DNA from: a virus
Length of the DNA: 42,441 nt
Direction: 5' to 3' (one strand)
IMG/VR virus record: IMGVR_UViG_3300040811_000117
Span: 1-42,441 of that record
The first letter of the stretch is position 1; each line of letters begins with the position of its first letter. Both the position numbers and the translations under genes were made by a program. This document shows positions 6,695 through 15,101 of this stretch, piece after piece. Below the pieces are notes generated by a model. The model searched no databases. It was not told the origin of the DNA and saw only the letters and a list, made by a program, of their open reading frames with translations.

Positions 6695-6750
6695 GCGAAT
6701 CACTTAACTAACTTACTTTACATTTATACCATATTTTCGGAAAATGTCAA
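6695..6750 (-). promoter_or_regulatory. Early promoter with GTGATTCGC element
   Basis: TTGACA (6745-6750), a 16-nt spacer, TATAAA (6723-6728), GTGATTCGC (6695-6703) and then GAGAGG. Confidence 0.8.
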
Positions 6751-6758
6751 GGTCTTTT

Positions 6759-7127
6759 TTATCTTTTTTTCCACTTTTCTAAGATTTCTTCTTGCATAGC
6801 ATACGCTTCAATCTCAAAAGGACGCTCTTCATAAGGCAGTTCCCAACCACCCTTCTGACCTCTCAAGTCTTGAACACAGTGAGTTACCTCATGAAAGATA
6901 GCAGTCAAAAGATCATCACCCTTTAATCTGTTGTCTAACTCAATCTCAAACTCACGATCACCGACCTCTGCTTGATAACCATAGACATCATACATTCTAG
7001 TGAAGGTAATCTCAACGTCTACTTGCTTTCTCATTCTAGGCATCAAGTATTCAAAAGCAAAGATAGCGGCATCCCTTGCGAGAGCCGCTTTAGTCTTTCT
7101 AGCACCATGTACCTCAATCATCAGCAT
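6759..7127 (-). CDS. HExxH zinc metalloprotease-like protein
   Basis: 122 aa. The segment TAIFHEVTHCVQ (residues 76-87) is a HExxH zinc-binding motif with catalytic E80, and ERPFEIEAYAMQ (101-112) supplies a plausible third ligand, giving a minimal gluzincin layout. It is far shorter than host proteases and resembles small phage SprT/IrrE-like peptidases. No Shine-Dalgarno sequence is visible; instead TATATT lies exactly 6 nt before the ATG, behind TTGACA with a 17-nt spacer, so the mRNA is predicted to be leaderless. The target is unknown. Confidence 0.75.
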   Translation of the reverse strand: MLMIEVHGARKTKAALARDAAIFAFEYLMPRMRKQVDVEITFTRMYDVYGYQAEVGDREFEIELDNRLKGDDLLTAIFHEVTHCVQDLRGQKGGWELPYEERPFEIEAYAMQEEILEKWKKR

Positions 7128-7133
7128 GGTTGT

Positions 7134-7162
7134 AATATATCAAGTAAACTCACTGATGTCAA
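7134..7162 (-). promoter_or_regulatory. Promoter predicted to give a leaderless mRNA
   Basis: TTGACA (7157-7162), a 17-nt spacer and TATATT (7134-7139), then 6 nt and the ATG at 7127. Geometry is identical to the promoters of gp43 and gp62. It overlaps the stop codon of the preceding gene. Confidence 0.75.
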
Positions 7163-7340
7163 CCCCACTTGCTAAGTTGTTGAAAAATCGAGGAGTTTCT
7201 CCATCAAATCCTGAACCCTTATTCAGCGAATCGCAAAGTGATTCGGCGGTGATTCGCTGACTATCTTTATAGATGTATTGTTGTGTTGGTATTTCGTAAA
7301 TCTTGTAGTTTTCGCCGTGTCTTCGTACTTCGTAGTTCAT
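7140..7340 (-). CDS. Small hypothetical protein
   Basis: 66 aa (MNYEVRRHGENYKIYEIPTQ). It starts with an ATGA overlap on the stop of the previous gene. The coding sequence contains three copies of the GTGATTCG-type element (7227-7257). No family recognised; the KIYEIPTQQYIY stretch suggests a small beta protein. Confidence 0.55.
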   Translation of the reverse strand: MNYEVRRHGENYKIYEIPTQQYIYKDSQRITAESLCDSLNKGSGFDGETPRFFNNLASGVDISEFT

Positions 7341-7531
7341 GAATCATCCTTTAGTTTGTCAACATATAATACTGTAGGACAGTTGTAAATGTTAGGTGTG
7401 TACACCACTTCATTCTTTCTTTTGTCCTGACATTTGTACTCACATAATCTATCTTTGTCAGTACTGTTCTCATCGATATCTTGTGATACAAGTTTACATA
7501 TTACCATTCCAGCATATGCAAGTTCTATCAT
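7337..7531 (-). CDS. Small hypothetical protein
   Basis: 64 aa. It overlaps the gp41 stop as ATGA and in turn overlaps the next gene in the same way, so it is translationally coupled to the helicase. It contains four cysteines (VICKL, LCEYKCQD, YNCP) that could bind a metal, although the spacing fits no standard zinc finger. Function unknown. Confidence 0.55.
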   Translation of the reverse strand: MIELAYAGMVICKLVSQDIDENSTDKDRLCEYKCQDKRKNEVVYTPNIYNCPTVLYVDKLKDDS

Positions 7532-8940
7532 ACCTTTAGTCCACTAAAGTCCTTTCTACCCATCGTTTTTGTTGCCCATTTCATCATTTGTTCTTCGTTG
7601 TCTCTTTGTCCAAACTCTGAGTTGTCCATGACTGGGCCGTCAAGAACATCACCTTGGGCTTCTTGTTCTACATCATACAGACGCATCTTTGCTCTGTCTA
7701 CACCCACCACAAATCTTTTGTAGAGTGTAGGATCATTGTATCTATTCTTCAACTGCTTTACCATAATCTGATTCAACTCTTCAAGTTCTTCAGTAGAGAT
7801 AAGAGCAAACATAAAGTCGGCAGTAGCAGGCAAACCAAATGATTCAGATGTGTCCTCAAGTCCAATGTCTGAACTTGTGTAGCCGCTACGAGTTGTCTGT
7901 GTTGCAGACACAATAGGAACCACTCTTTCCACCGCAAGTCCTCTCAGTTCCTCTGCAATCGCTTTTATGAGGGTGTATGAGTTGACATTAGCACCAGACT
8001 TGATTCGTGATGACATGCAGATATTTAGATAATCAACGTAAATAATATCTGGAATAAACGATCTCTTTAGTCGCAGTTCATTCAATAAGTGACGAAAGTG
8101 TCCAGTGTGTGCAGATGCAGTTGGATACTCTTTGACAATCAGTTTACCAGATGTCTTACCTTTTACTCTGGTAATCTTTTTGTCATACATCTCTTTTGAC
8201 AGTGATTGCAAATCATCTAGTGATACATTCAATAGATTAGCATCAATACGTTCTGCAATCTTCTCTTCTGCCATTTCCATTGTGATATAGAGAACATTCT
8301 TACCGTTTAGAAGATTCGCACTAGCCATATGACACATCGCAAGTGATTTACCTACGCCTGTGCCAGCAAGAATAATATTCAATGACTTCTTCGGAAGACC
8401 ACCTTTAGTAATCTTGTTAAGGTAGTCAATGTCGAATGGAATGCGCTCTTCAATGCGATGATAAAAATCCCACCGATCATCACTGTCATCCAAAAAGTCG
8501 TGACCGATGCTAGGGTCAAAAGACACAGAAAGCGCATCAGATAGGAGTTCAGGGATTTCTCCTTTCTCGCTTTTTGTATCGCCTTCAATGATTGATATCG
8601 ACTGCATGATTGCATTGTAGATAGCCTTCTCTTGACAGAACTTCTCAGTCTTTTCAATAAGCCATTCTTTATCGACTTCTTCTGTGATTGTTAGTTCACC
8701 AATAATCGAACTACATTCAGTAAAATCTTCATCAGAAATCTTACCATTATTATCTAGTTCAATGACAAGTGCTTCTCTAGTAGGCAAAGCATTGTACTGT
8801 GAAATGTACTTGTCAATCTCTTGATAGATAGTCTTCTCATGTCGTTCTTGAAAATAATCTGACTTGAGATATGGCAATGTACGTCTAGCATAACCTTCAT
8901 CATTCAGAAGGTGCTTCAGCACCATCAGTTCGATTCGCAT
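7528..8940 (-). CDS. 41: Replicative DNA helicase, T4 gp41-like
   Basis: 470 aa from the ATG at 8940; two TTG codons further upstream are not needed. T4 gp41 has 475 residues. It is a DnaB/RecA-fold hexameric 5'-3' helicase that unwinds DNA at the fork with primase gp61. The Walker A motif AGTGVGKS lies near residue 192, followed by VLYITMEMAEE, the H2-type IIYVDYLNIC, and the C-terminal GLPATADFMFALI segment, all closely similar to T4 gp41. The order uvsX-(membrane protein)-40-41 matches T4. A TTGACA-N17-TATACT sequence inside gene 40 may give it its own promoter. Confidence 0.95.
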   Translation of the reverse strand: MRIELMVLKHLLNDEGYARRTLPYLKSDYFQERHEKTIYQEIDKYISQYNALPTREALVIELDNNGKISDEDFTECSSIIGELTITEEVDKEWLIEKTEKFCQEKAIYNAIMQSISIIEGDTKSEKGEIPELLSDALSVSFDPSIGHDFLDDSDDRWDFYHRIEERIPFDIDYLNKITKGGLPKKSLNIILAGTGVGKSLAMCHMASANLLNGKNVLYITMEMAEEKIAERIDANLLNVSLDDLQSLSKEMYDKKITRVKGKTSGKLIVKEYPTASAHTGHFRHLLNELRLKRSFIPDIIYVDYLNICMSSRIKSGANVNSYTLIKAIAEELRGLAVERVVPIVSATQTTRSGYTSSDIGLEDTSESFGLPATADFMFALISTEELEELNQIMVKQLKNRYNDPTLYKRFVVGVDRAKMRLYDVEQEAQGDVLDGPVMDNSEFGQRDNEEQMMKWATKTMGRKDFSGLKV

Positions 8941-9196
8941 CAACAAAATCCCTTAGTAGTTCGTTTAGTATCTCGCCAAGTATATCAATAAAGTCTTCAG
9001 ATGTCAAGTCAAGACCTTGTTCGTTTTTGACAGTGATAAAGTTGAAACTAACCTTTGCGTCATCGTCTTCATCCTCATCCAATCTTAGATTGTCATATTG
9101 AAAGACAACTCCTTTATATGGGCCGTCTTCAACTTCAATACACATCAAGTCTTCATGAAACGCATCTTTATGTTGAATGATATTATACTGAGTCAT
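8900..9196 (-). CDS. 40: Head vertex assembly chaperone, gp40-like
   Basis: 98 aa from the ATG at 9196 (MTQYNIIQHKDAFH). It is acidic, with VEDGPYKGVVFQYD, a run of aspartates and glutamates (DEDEDDD), and a C-terminal helix (DFIDILGEILNELL). Its place between uvsX and gene 41 and its size match T4 gp40 (about 115 aa), which assists gp20 in prohead initiation. The last 40 bp overlap gene 41. The assignment depends on synteny and composition more than on a motif. Confidence 0.6.
   Translation of the reverse strand: MTQYNIIQHKDAFHEDLMCIEVEDGPYKGVVFQYDNLRLDEDEDDDAKVSFNFITVKNEQGLDLTSEDFIDILGEILNELLRDFVDANRTDGAEAPSE
8979..9007 (-). promoter_or_regulatory. Candidate internal promoter for gp41
   Basis: TTGACA (9002-9007), a 17-nt spacer and TATACT (8979-8984), inside the end of gene 40 and about 39 bp before the gp41 ATG. 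Confidence 0.5.
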
Positions 9197-9434
9197 CGTT
9201 CTTCTTTCCACCCAAATAGTTTACATATCTAACTTCTTTATGATCTTCCTTTGCTTCATCCCAACTGCGCTCTGTTATCCAATACGCAGTGAATAGTACA
9301 ACAAAAGCAATGAGACCATATAGTGCTTCACCGAAATACTTGTCGCTAACAACAAGGAAAGAGTATATCAATCCACACAATGCGAGAAGTGTGAATAGAT
9401 TTTTACCAAGTTTTTTCAAAAAAGTTATCGTCAT
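9183..9434 (-). CDS. Small membrane protein
   Basis: 83 aa with two predicted transmembrane segments (about LFTLLALCGLIYSFLVV and ALYGLIAFVVLFTAYWI) and a charged C-terminal tail. It is embedded between uvsX and gene 40 with 4-bp and 14-bp overlaps. Function unknown; a link to membrane-attached prohead assembly with gp40 is only a guess from position. Confidence 0.65.
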   Translation of the reverse strand: MTITFLKKLGKNLFTLLALCGLIYSFLVVSDKYFGEALYGLIAFVVLFTAYWITERSWDEAKEDHKEVRYVNYLGGKKNDDSV

Positions 9435-10480
9435 TGCACAACTACCTCTTCATCATTTTCTACTACTTCTTCATCTTCATCACGACCATACATAAACTCT
9501 TTATGAGCCGCTTCTTCTAGTTGAGCCATTACTTCTTCTGTGAAGTACTTCTCAGGGTCTTCATTGATGTTCTTACCAAACACCTTTGTACCATCAGGTA
9601 GTTCGTAACGAGTTGATACCTTTTTGATGATATCATACTTCTCTGCAAGTTCTAGCAAGCCATAGTATCTGTCTAGACCAGTATCATAGGACAGTTTCAC
9701 TTCCACTTTCTTGTTCTCTTTAGTGAAGCGAGACTTGTGCATAGTGACCTTGATGATATTACCAACAACATCAGTACCATCTTTGTCCTTTTTCTTACTA
9801 AGCATAGCAATGGATGAAGCGGCGTATTTCAATCCACTACCACCAGAGATTTCTTTAGTAGGTATGTAAGCACCGACCACATCATAGACATGATTAGTTA
9901 CAAGCAGAGGCACATTCGCTTTTGCAAGTTTCAGAGATAGAACACGGAAAGTACCACGCAATAGTTGAGCCTTTGTCATGTCTCTTGCTTGCTTACCAGA
10001 AGCAGTATCTTCCAGTTCTTTTACAGATGATAACATACCAAGTGAATCAAGCACCATCATCATAGGTGGTTGTTCGCTACTATCATTGTATGAATCAAGC
10101 ATACGAACAGCATTTGTCCGAAACTCTTCAATAGATTGTGGCTCACTGATAACAACTCTATCTACATCAATGCCTCTAGTGGTCATCATGTTCTTAGTAA
10201 CAGCGGCTTCTGTATCAAAGTAGATAACACCACCATCAGGATTATCATCAAGAAACTGCTTGATAACACCTAGAACGAAAAAGGTCTTACCAGTTGCACT
10301 TTCACCAGCGAATGCTACTATCTTATTATTAGGCACACCCCCATACAGACTACCAGACATAGCCGCATTGAGAATGTATGAACCTGTATCAATAGTTCCA
10401 GAAAACTCTGAACTATTCTCACCACTGCTGGCTACATGTGTATTATCAATACCAGCAATCACATTATTAAGAAAACTCAT
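9431..10480 (-). CDS. uvsX: UvsX recombinase (RecA-like)
   Basis: 349 aa. A strand-exchange recombinase of the RecA family that coats ssDNA with UvsY's help and drives recombination-dependent replication. Walker A is AFAGESATGKT (residues 56-66), Walker B lies at MMMVLDSLGML, and VPLLVTNHVY and the ISGGSGLKYAASS loop are typical of UvsX. An acidic C-terminal tail is present. The gene starts with a 4-bp overlap on its upstream neighbour. Confidence 0.95.
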   Translation of the reverse strand: MSFLNNVIAGIDNTHVASSGENSSEFSGTIDTGSYILNAAMSGSLYGGVPNNKIVAFAGESATGKTFFVLGVIKQFLDDNPDGGVIYFDTEAAVTKNMMTTRGIDVDRVVISEPQSIEEFRTNAVRMLDSYNDSSEQPPMMMVLDSLGMLSSVKELEDTASGKQARDMTKAQLLRGTFRVLSLKLAKANVPLLVTNHVYDVVGAYIPTKEISGGSGLKYAASSIAMLSKKKDKDGTDVVGNIIKVTMHKSRFTKENKKVEVKLSYDTGLDRYYGLLELAEKYDIIKKVSTRYELPDGTKVFGKNINEDPEKYFTEEVMAQLEEAAHKEFMYGRDEDEEVVENDEEVVVQ

Positions 10481-10740
10481 CCTTTATAAACTCCATCAAG
10501 TTTGTCACTAAATTCTTCGATCTTTGTCATGCGTAAATCCCCCGGCCAGTAGATGTAATCCTTGTCAGGATTTGCGGCTAGATTGTTTAGCAATGGCTTT
10601 ATCATGTTATACAGAGTATCGCATTTTTCTTGCAGTTTGTCAAGCCCTTCTGTGGTCGATGCGACAGTTTCTTTTGCTTGTTGTACAACTGCAAGTTCTT
10701 CTTCTGTGACGGCTGTGAAACCGAAATCGAAATCAGACAT
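10477..10740 (-). CDS. Conserved small protein upstream of UvsX
   Basis: 87 aa from the ATG at 10740 (MSDFDFGFTAVTEEE). Helical, probably a coiled coil (EELAVVQQAKETVASTTEGL), ending in NPDKDYIYWPGD and a final EFSDKLDGVYKG. Small proteins with a YIYWP segment just before uvsX seem usual in marine T4-like phages. Function unknown. It precedes uvsX with a 4-bp overlap. Confidence 0.65.
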   Translation of the reverse strand: MSDFDFGFTAVTEEELAVVQQAKETVASTTEGLDKLQEKCDTLYNMIKPLLNNLAANPDKDYIYWPGDLRMTKIEEFSDKLDGVYKG

Positions 10741-10753
10741 ATCCTTCTCCAAG

Positions 10754-11428
10754 TTACTCGAAATTTAATACACTTTGACCCTGTGGTAAAGTGACTTTTT
10801 TTGGTTTAATATATTTTGTATCCATAGTTTCTTTCACTACATCACTCATGAAATCACCAAGTTTTGTTATATCACAATGCAATTTAGTTCTGACGAATAT
10901 TGTTTTTCTCCATGACTGTGCTTTGGTAGTTATGGATTCTATTTTATGGGGGATGTGAGACATAAACATCACAGCACCATTAGGAACAGGACTTATCTTC
11001 AAAGAAGACCCCATTGCCAACTTTCCACCCCAAGAGTCATCCCATGTTGTATGTGGATAATATACAATGCTTAAATTAACCCCATCATTATCGACATGAT
11101 AATGAGGCTCTGTCTCGCTAAAAGTGTTTGGCGCTTTTGCTAAACAATTTATCCAATCCATTATGCGTATATCAAATGTAAACATCTCCATAAACTCTGG
11201 CGAATCATAAAACATATGTTGAACCATTCTGTCTCTAGCATCAAGAAAAAGAGGAAACAGTGTGGGATCAGGACTTTCATTAAACGTCTGTGTGTCTAAT
11301 GACCCCATTCTACCATCCAATTTATATTTTATTCCATCGCTGGTATAGTTCTCTAAGAACATATGTGTAGTAGGAGAAAACACATTTTCAAAAAAATATA
11401 CTCCCTTAGTCATTCTATGGCAAATCAT
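10754..11428 (-). CDS. 2OG-Fe(II) dioxygenase coupled to DNA polymerase
   Basis: 224 aa from the ATG at 11428 (MICHRMTKGVYFF), which overlaps the gp43 stop as ATGA; the longer frame would lie inside gp43. Iron ligands are H111 and D113 in HYHVDNDG and probably H161 in HIPHKIESI. R174 or R180 in WRKTIFVR would bind 2-oxoglutarate, and WGGKL is typical of the family. The reaction is an oxygen-dependent hydroxylation, with unknown substrate (protein side chain, nucleobase or small molecule). It is one of three such genes coupled to replisome genes here. Confidence 0.85.
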   Translation of the reverse strand: MICHRMTKGVYFFENVFSPTTHMFLENYTSDGIKYKLDGRMGSLDTQTFNESPDPTLFPLFLDARDRMVQHMFYDSPEFMEMFTFDIRIMDWINCLAKAPNTFSETEPHYHVDNDGVNLSIVYYPHTTWDDSWGGKLAMGSSLKISPVPNGAVMFMSHIPHKIESITTKAQSWRKTIFVRTKLHCDITKLGDFMSDVVKETMDTKYIKPKKVTLPQGQSVLNFE

Positions 11429-13926
11429 GTAAAAAAATTCTCCAGTGTTGATTTCTTTTCGGTACTCCATCCGATGACATCAAGGATAACCTTCAAAGGC
11501 TCAGTGAACGCTTTAGCGAACTGTAGTTCGTAGTCAATGAACTTTTCAAGTCCAAACTCAGATGGAAGATTGTTGATGATTGAGATGACATTCTGTCCAG
11601 TGCCATTCGGCTCTTTGAGATAACAGAACTTAATCTTCTCACCATCTTTGATAGTCGGATACTTCTTCTCCAATCCGTTCTGACGAATGAGATGATTGTA
11701 TAGCAGTCCACCTCTTACATGGATAGGTGTTCCTTTTGCTAGGACGAGGTTGTCTTTATCCTTACTATCATATTTATTCAAATCAGACAGTGAGCGAGGG
11801 AAAGCAATGTCCTCAAACGGTAGAGACTTGAACTGCTCTTTGAAGTCGGCGATGAACTTCTGAACAGTCTCTTCATCCTTGTTCAGAGTAATCTCAATCG
11901 CTTCCTTCAGAGCGTCACGACAAGACGCAGGCGTTGAAGACTTGACAGTTTCGATACCCATCATCTTTAGTTTAGGTGTGGAGAAACGAACACCCTCACT
12001 ATCGTGAACATTCAGCATATATCGCTTCTTAGCAGTCCATATACCCTTGTCAGCAATCACCTCACGCTTCATGAACATCTTCTGTTCATAAGCATTCATC
12101 ATATCAGCAAGGTCTTGATAAGCCTTATCAATAAAAGGTTCAACCTTCTCTGTAGCAACTCTGTCGAGGAAGTCAACCACCCTCCCACAGTAACTGTCCT
12201 TCGACTCCTCCTCTCGCTCTCGTAGCACCTTATCAACCAACCTGTCAAAAGTAATGTATACTGAATCCGTATCTGACGCAATAACATAGTCTTCATCCTC
12301 CGTATCCAACAGTTTGTTCAAATATTCATTCAAGCGTTTCTCAATCCACCGAATAGACAACTGACCAGATAGTGTGATAGATTCCGCTTGTCGTACATCA
12401 AAGAACCGAAAGTATTGATTACCAAGCGCACCATAAGCAGAGTTCAACTGAACCTTCTTGGCCATTTGCAAGTTCTTATACTTGGATATCTTCTTCACCA
12501 GTTCATTCGATTTAGATTTCTGAAGTTCTTTCTCCGCTTCAATCATCTGTTTCTTATAGAGAGAACGCTCATCATACATTGTCTGCATCATCTCAGGAAG
12601 GAAGCCTTGGAAGGTTCGGTTATAATAGTGTCCATTTGCAGTCAACACCATGTCTTTTGGACACTCTGGTGTCTCACTAGCAATCAGTTTGTCAACAGAT
12701 GTCTGTGCAAACTTACCCTCAACGAAAGTGTCAGGCGAGATATTGTATTGCATAATCAGGTGTGGATACAGCGAGTTCAAGTCAAACGACACCACCCATT
12801 TGTGTTGTCCAACTTGCGGGTCTTTGACATAAGCACCAGCATACGCTTGCGTCTTGATGCTAGACTTCTTTGGTGGTATCACCATCTTCTTCTTTAGAAG
12901 ATAGTTGTGAATGAGAACATCCCACAGACGCACCTGTGTGAACACATCGTTGTAGTTCACCTTTGCATCGTATGCGATAGCGAGAGCCATCTCAATCAGT
13001 TTCATCTTGTCATCAATACGCTCGACAAGTTCCACATCCTTGATGTTATAGTCAATGAACTTCTGATAGTCAGTTCGATACAACTCATGCAGTGTTCCAA
13101 CCTCAGAGTAGTCGAGTTTCTTCTCACCAATCTCTATATGAGCGATATGGTCAAGTCGATAAGATTCTTGCTGTGAGTATGTGAACTTACGATAGAGTTC
13201 AAGATAGTCGAGGATAGAGACACCAGCGAGTTCATAGCACTCTTGTTGTCTGTTCCATTGCTGTATATGTCGATAGTTCAGACTACGATGTGGAGACATC
13301 CTTTGAGCCATCTTCTCATCGAACAGACGAGTGATACGATTGACAAGGTAGGGAATATCAAAGAAGCGAACATTCCAACCAGTGACGATATCAGCATCAA
13401 GTTTTTCCCACAAGTCGAGAAACTTCATAATCAATCTGCCTTCAGTCAGACAGTTGAGATAGCGAACATCATCTCTGGTATTGTGATACTCACCAACACC
13501 AAGCACGAACACCTTACCATTCATCTTTACAGTGATAGCAGTGATAGGTTGTTTAGCATCAGACGGCTCTGGAAATCCTTCCTCAGAACCAACCTCAATG
13601 TCAATGTTAGCAACACGAATGTGTTCGATATCGTAATCGTTACCATACTCCTCATTCAGACAAGCATACTCGTACAGGTTTGAACCATAGACGGTAAACC
13701 CATCGACATCAGCATATCGCTTGACGAAATCTCTTGCTTCACGAATAGAGCCTTGGACAACTGGTTCAACAGGCGTACCATTGACAGTCTTCCAATCACT
13801 GTCTCGCTTGCTTGCAAGATAGAATGTGGGAGAGTATGGAATCTTGTCTACAAAGCGCCGACCATTATCATAGCCTCGGATGTAGACAAGATTGCCACGA
13901 GTGTATGTGTTTGTATAGAATCTCAT
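11425..13926 (-). CDS. 43: DNA polymerase, family B, T4 gp43-like
   Basis: 833 aa, somewhat shorter than T4 gp43 (898). The 3'-5' exonuclease has Exo I (NIDIEVGS), Exo II (VTGWNVRFFDIPYL) and Exo III (YNIKDVELVERI). The polymerase domain has motif A (SFDLNSLYPHLI), motif B (KVQLNSAYGALGNQY) and motif C (ASDTDSVYI). No intein or split is seen. The ATG lies exactly 6 nt after a TATAAC box and no Shine-Dalgarno is visible, so a leaderless transcript is predicted. RegA repression is known for T4 but no operator was identified here. Confidence 0.97.
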   Translation of the reverse strand: MRFYTNTYTRGNLVYIRGYDNGRRFVDKIPYSPTFYLASKRDSDWKTVNGTPVEPVVQGSIREARDFVKRYADVDGFTVYGSNLYEYACLNEEYGNDYDIEHIRVANIDIEVGSEEGFPEPSDAKQPITAITVKMNGKVFVLGVGEYHNTRDDVRYLNCLTEGRLIMKFLDLWEKLDADIVTGWNVRFFDIPYLVNRITRLFDEKMAQRMSPHRSLNYRHIQQWNRQQECYELAGVSILDYLELYRKFTYSQQESYRLDHIAHIEIGEKKLDYSEVGTLHELYRTDYQKFIDYNIKDVELVERIDDKMKLIEMALAIAYDAKVNYNDVFTQVRLWDVLIHNYLLKKKMVIPPKKSSIKTQAYAGAYVKDPQVGQHKWVVSFDLNSLYPHLIMQYNISPDTFVEGKFAQTSVDKLIASETPECPKDMVLTANGHYYNRTFQGFLPEMMQTMYDERSLYKKQMIEAEKELQKSKSNELVKKISKYKNLQMAKKVQLNSAYGALGNQYFRFFDVRQAESITLSGQLSIRWIEKRLNEYLNKLLDTEDEDYVIASDTDSVYITFDRLVDKVLREREEESKDSYCGRVVDFLDRVATEKVEPFIDKAYQDLADMMNAYEQKMFMKREVIADKGIWTAKKRYMLNVHDSEGVRFSTPKLKMMGIETVKSSTPASCRDALKEAIEITLNKDEETVQKFIADFKEQFKSLPFEDIAFPRSLSDLNKYDSKDKDNLVLAKGTPIHVRGGLLYNHLIRQNGLEKKYPTIKDGEKIKFCYLKEPNGTGQNVISIINNLPSEFGLEKFIDYELQFAKAFTEPLKVILDVIGWSTEKKSTLENFFT

Positions 13927-13932
13927 GCTGTA

Positions 13933-13961
13933 GTTATATCAAAATCCATACGAAATGTCAA
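13933..13961 (-). promoter_or_regulatory. Promoter of gene 43, predicted leaderless
   Basis: TTGACA (13956-13961), a 17-nt spacer and TATAAC (13933-13938), then 6 nt and the ATG at 13926. It sits just after the pstS stop codon. Confidence 0.8.
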
Positions 13962-13965
13962 GACA

Positions 13966-14994
13966 TTATTTCAAGTCTTCAACAGTTAGTTTTGGTAGCG
14001 ATGAGATACGAGACTTCATCTCAGACATCTCTTCTTCTGGCAAAGGAATCATACCAGCATCAGCAAGAACACCATCATCTGTCCAATGCTTCGTCCACTC
14101 TTTCATGTATTCTTCAATGCCTGGCACTACACCAATATGATTGTGCTTGACATAGAAGTAAAGCGCACGACTTGCTTTGTATTGTCCGTCAGCAATAGAG
14201 TCGAAAGAAGGCTCAACACCATCTAGCACAGCACCTTGTATTGTGTCAGAGTTTTGATCCAGATATGAGAAGCCGAAAATACCAAACGCTTCTGGATCGT
14301 CTTGTAGTTTCTGAACAATCAGATTGTCTTGCTCACCAGCCTCGATGTATGCACCATCTGTTCTCATAGCACGACAAACTTTTGCTTTCTCGCCAGCAAT
14401 CTTCAATGCTTTCTTAGCAAGTTCATCTTTTCCGCAGTAAGCCTTCTCATTAATCATCTCTACAAAAGATGCTCTTGTTCCAGAGGTCGTTGGCGGACCC
14501 ATGACTTTGATTGGAATATTTGGCAAGTCTGGATTGACTTGATTCCAATGTGTGTATGGATTATCGATCCAAGTGCCGTCTTCTTGTGGAATCTTAGCAG
14601 TTAGTGCTTTACCCAAGTCTGCACGACTGATTACAAGTTGTGGTGCTTTTCTTGAGTTAGCAACAACGATACCATCGTAACCAACTTTGATTTCTGTCAA
14701 ATCAACGCCTTGTGCGTTGCAGTATTCTAGTTCTTTTACCTTCATACGAGATGAAGCATTTCCAATGTCGATGTATTGAGTGCCAACACCTTGACATACA
14801 TTCTTCTTACCTACAGATGATCCACCAGATTCTACTACTGGTGTTTTGATTGCAGGGTTGTTACCTAGTTTTTCAGCAATGATTGTTGCAAATGGAAGGA
14901 CTGTTGATGAGCCAGCAATGCTGATATAATCTCTAGCATGAGCGGCAGTTGAAAGCATCATCATACTAAATAATACTACGAGCGATTTACGCAT
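13966..14994 (-). CDS. pstS: Phosphate-binding protein PstS, periplasmic
   Basis: 342 aa. The signal peptide MRKSLVVLFSMMMLSTAAHA ends before RDYI. The phosphate site is recognisable: SIAGSSTVLPF, VESGGSSVGKKN, DIGNASSRM and SGTRASFVEM. It is the substrate-binding component of the Pst ABC transporter, so the phage would boost phosphate uptake of its starved host. Phage pstS genes are known in marine cyanophages and other marine phages. It lies between the lysozyme gene, from which a terminator separates it, and gene 43. A weak AT-rich Pho-box-like stretch upstream is not convincing. Confidence 0.95.
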   Translation of the reverse strand: MRKSLVVLFSMMMLSTAAHARDYISIAGSSTVLPFATIIAEKLGNNPAIKTPVVESGGSSVGKKNVCQGVGTQYIDIGNASSRMKVKELEYCNAQGVDLTEIKVGYDGIVVANSRKAPQLVISRADLGKALTAKIPQEDGTWIDNPYTHWNQVNPDLPNIPIKVMGPPTTSGTRASFVEMINEKAYCGKDELAKKALKIAGEKAKVCRAMRTDGAYIEAGEQDNLIVQKLQDDPEAFGIFGFSYLDQNSDTIQGAVLDGVEPSFDSIADGQYKASRALYFYVKHNHIGVVPGIEEYMKEWTKHWTDDGVLADAGMIPLPEEEMSEMKSRISSLPKLTVEDLK

Positions 14995-15009
14995 AATCGT
15001 TCTCCTATT

Positions 15010-15060
15010 GTTAAGACAAGAAAAGAGGCACCCATCTTCGCACTTTGGTGTCTCTTTTCG
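15010..15060 (-). terminator. Hairpin terminator between lysozyme and pstS
   Basis: AAAAGAG (15021-15027) pairs with CTCTTTT (15052-15058), extended by GGTG/CACC around a loop. On the minus strand TCTTTTCTTGTCTT follows, a moderate T-rich tract. Confidence 0.6.
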
Positions 15061-15101
15061 TATTTAGAACTTAGACTTTTTTTGCACAAATGTTACAAAA
15101 G

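Noticed and set aside
10610-10640. TTGACA inside the gene before uvsX as its promoter
   Set aside because: The -10 is only GATACT at a 17-nt spacing, four of six matches; not listed as a feature.
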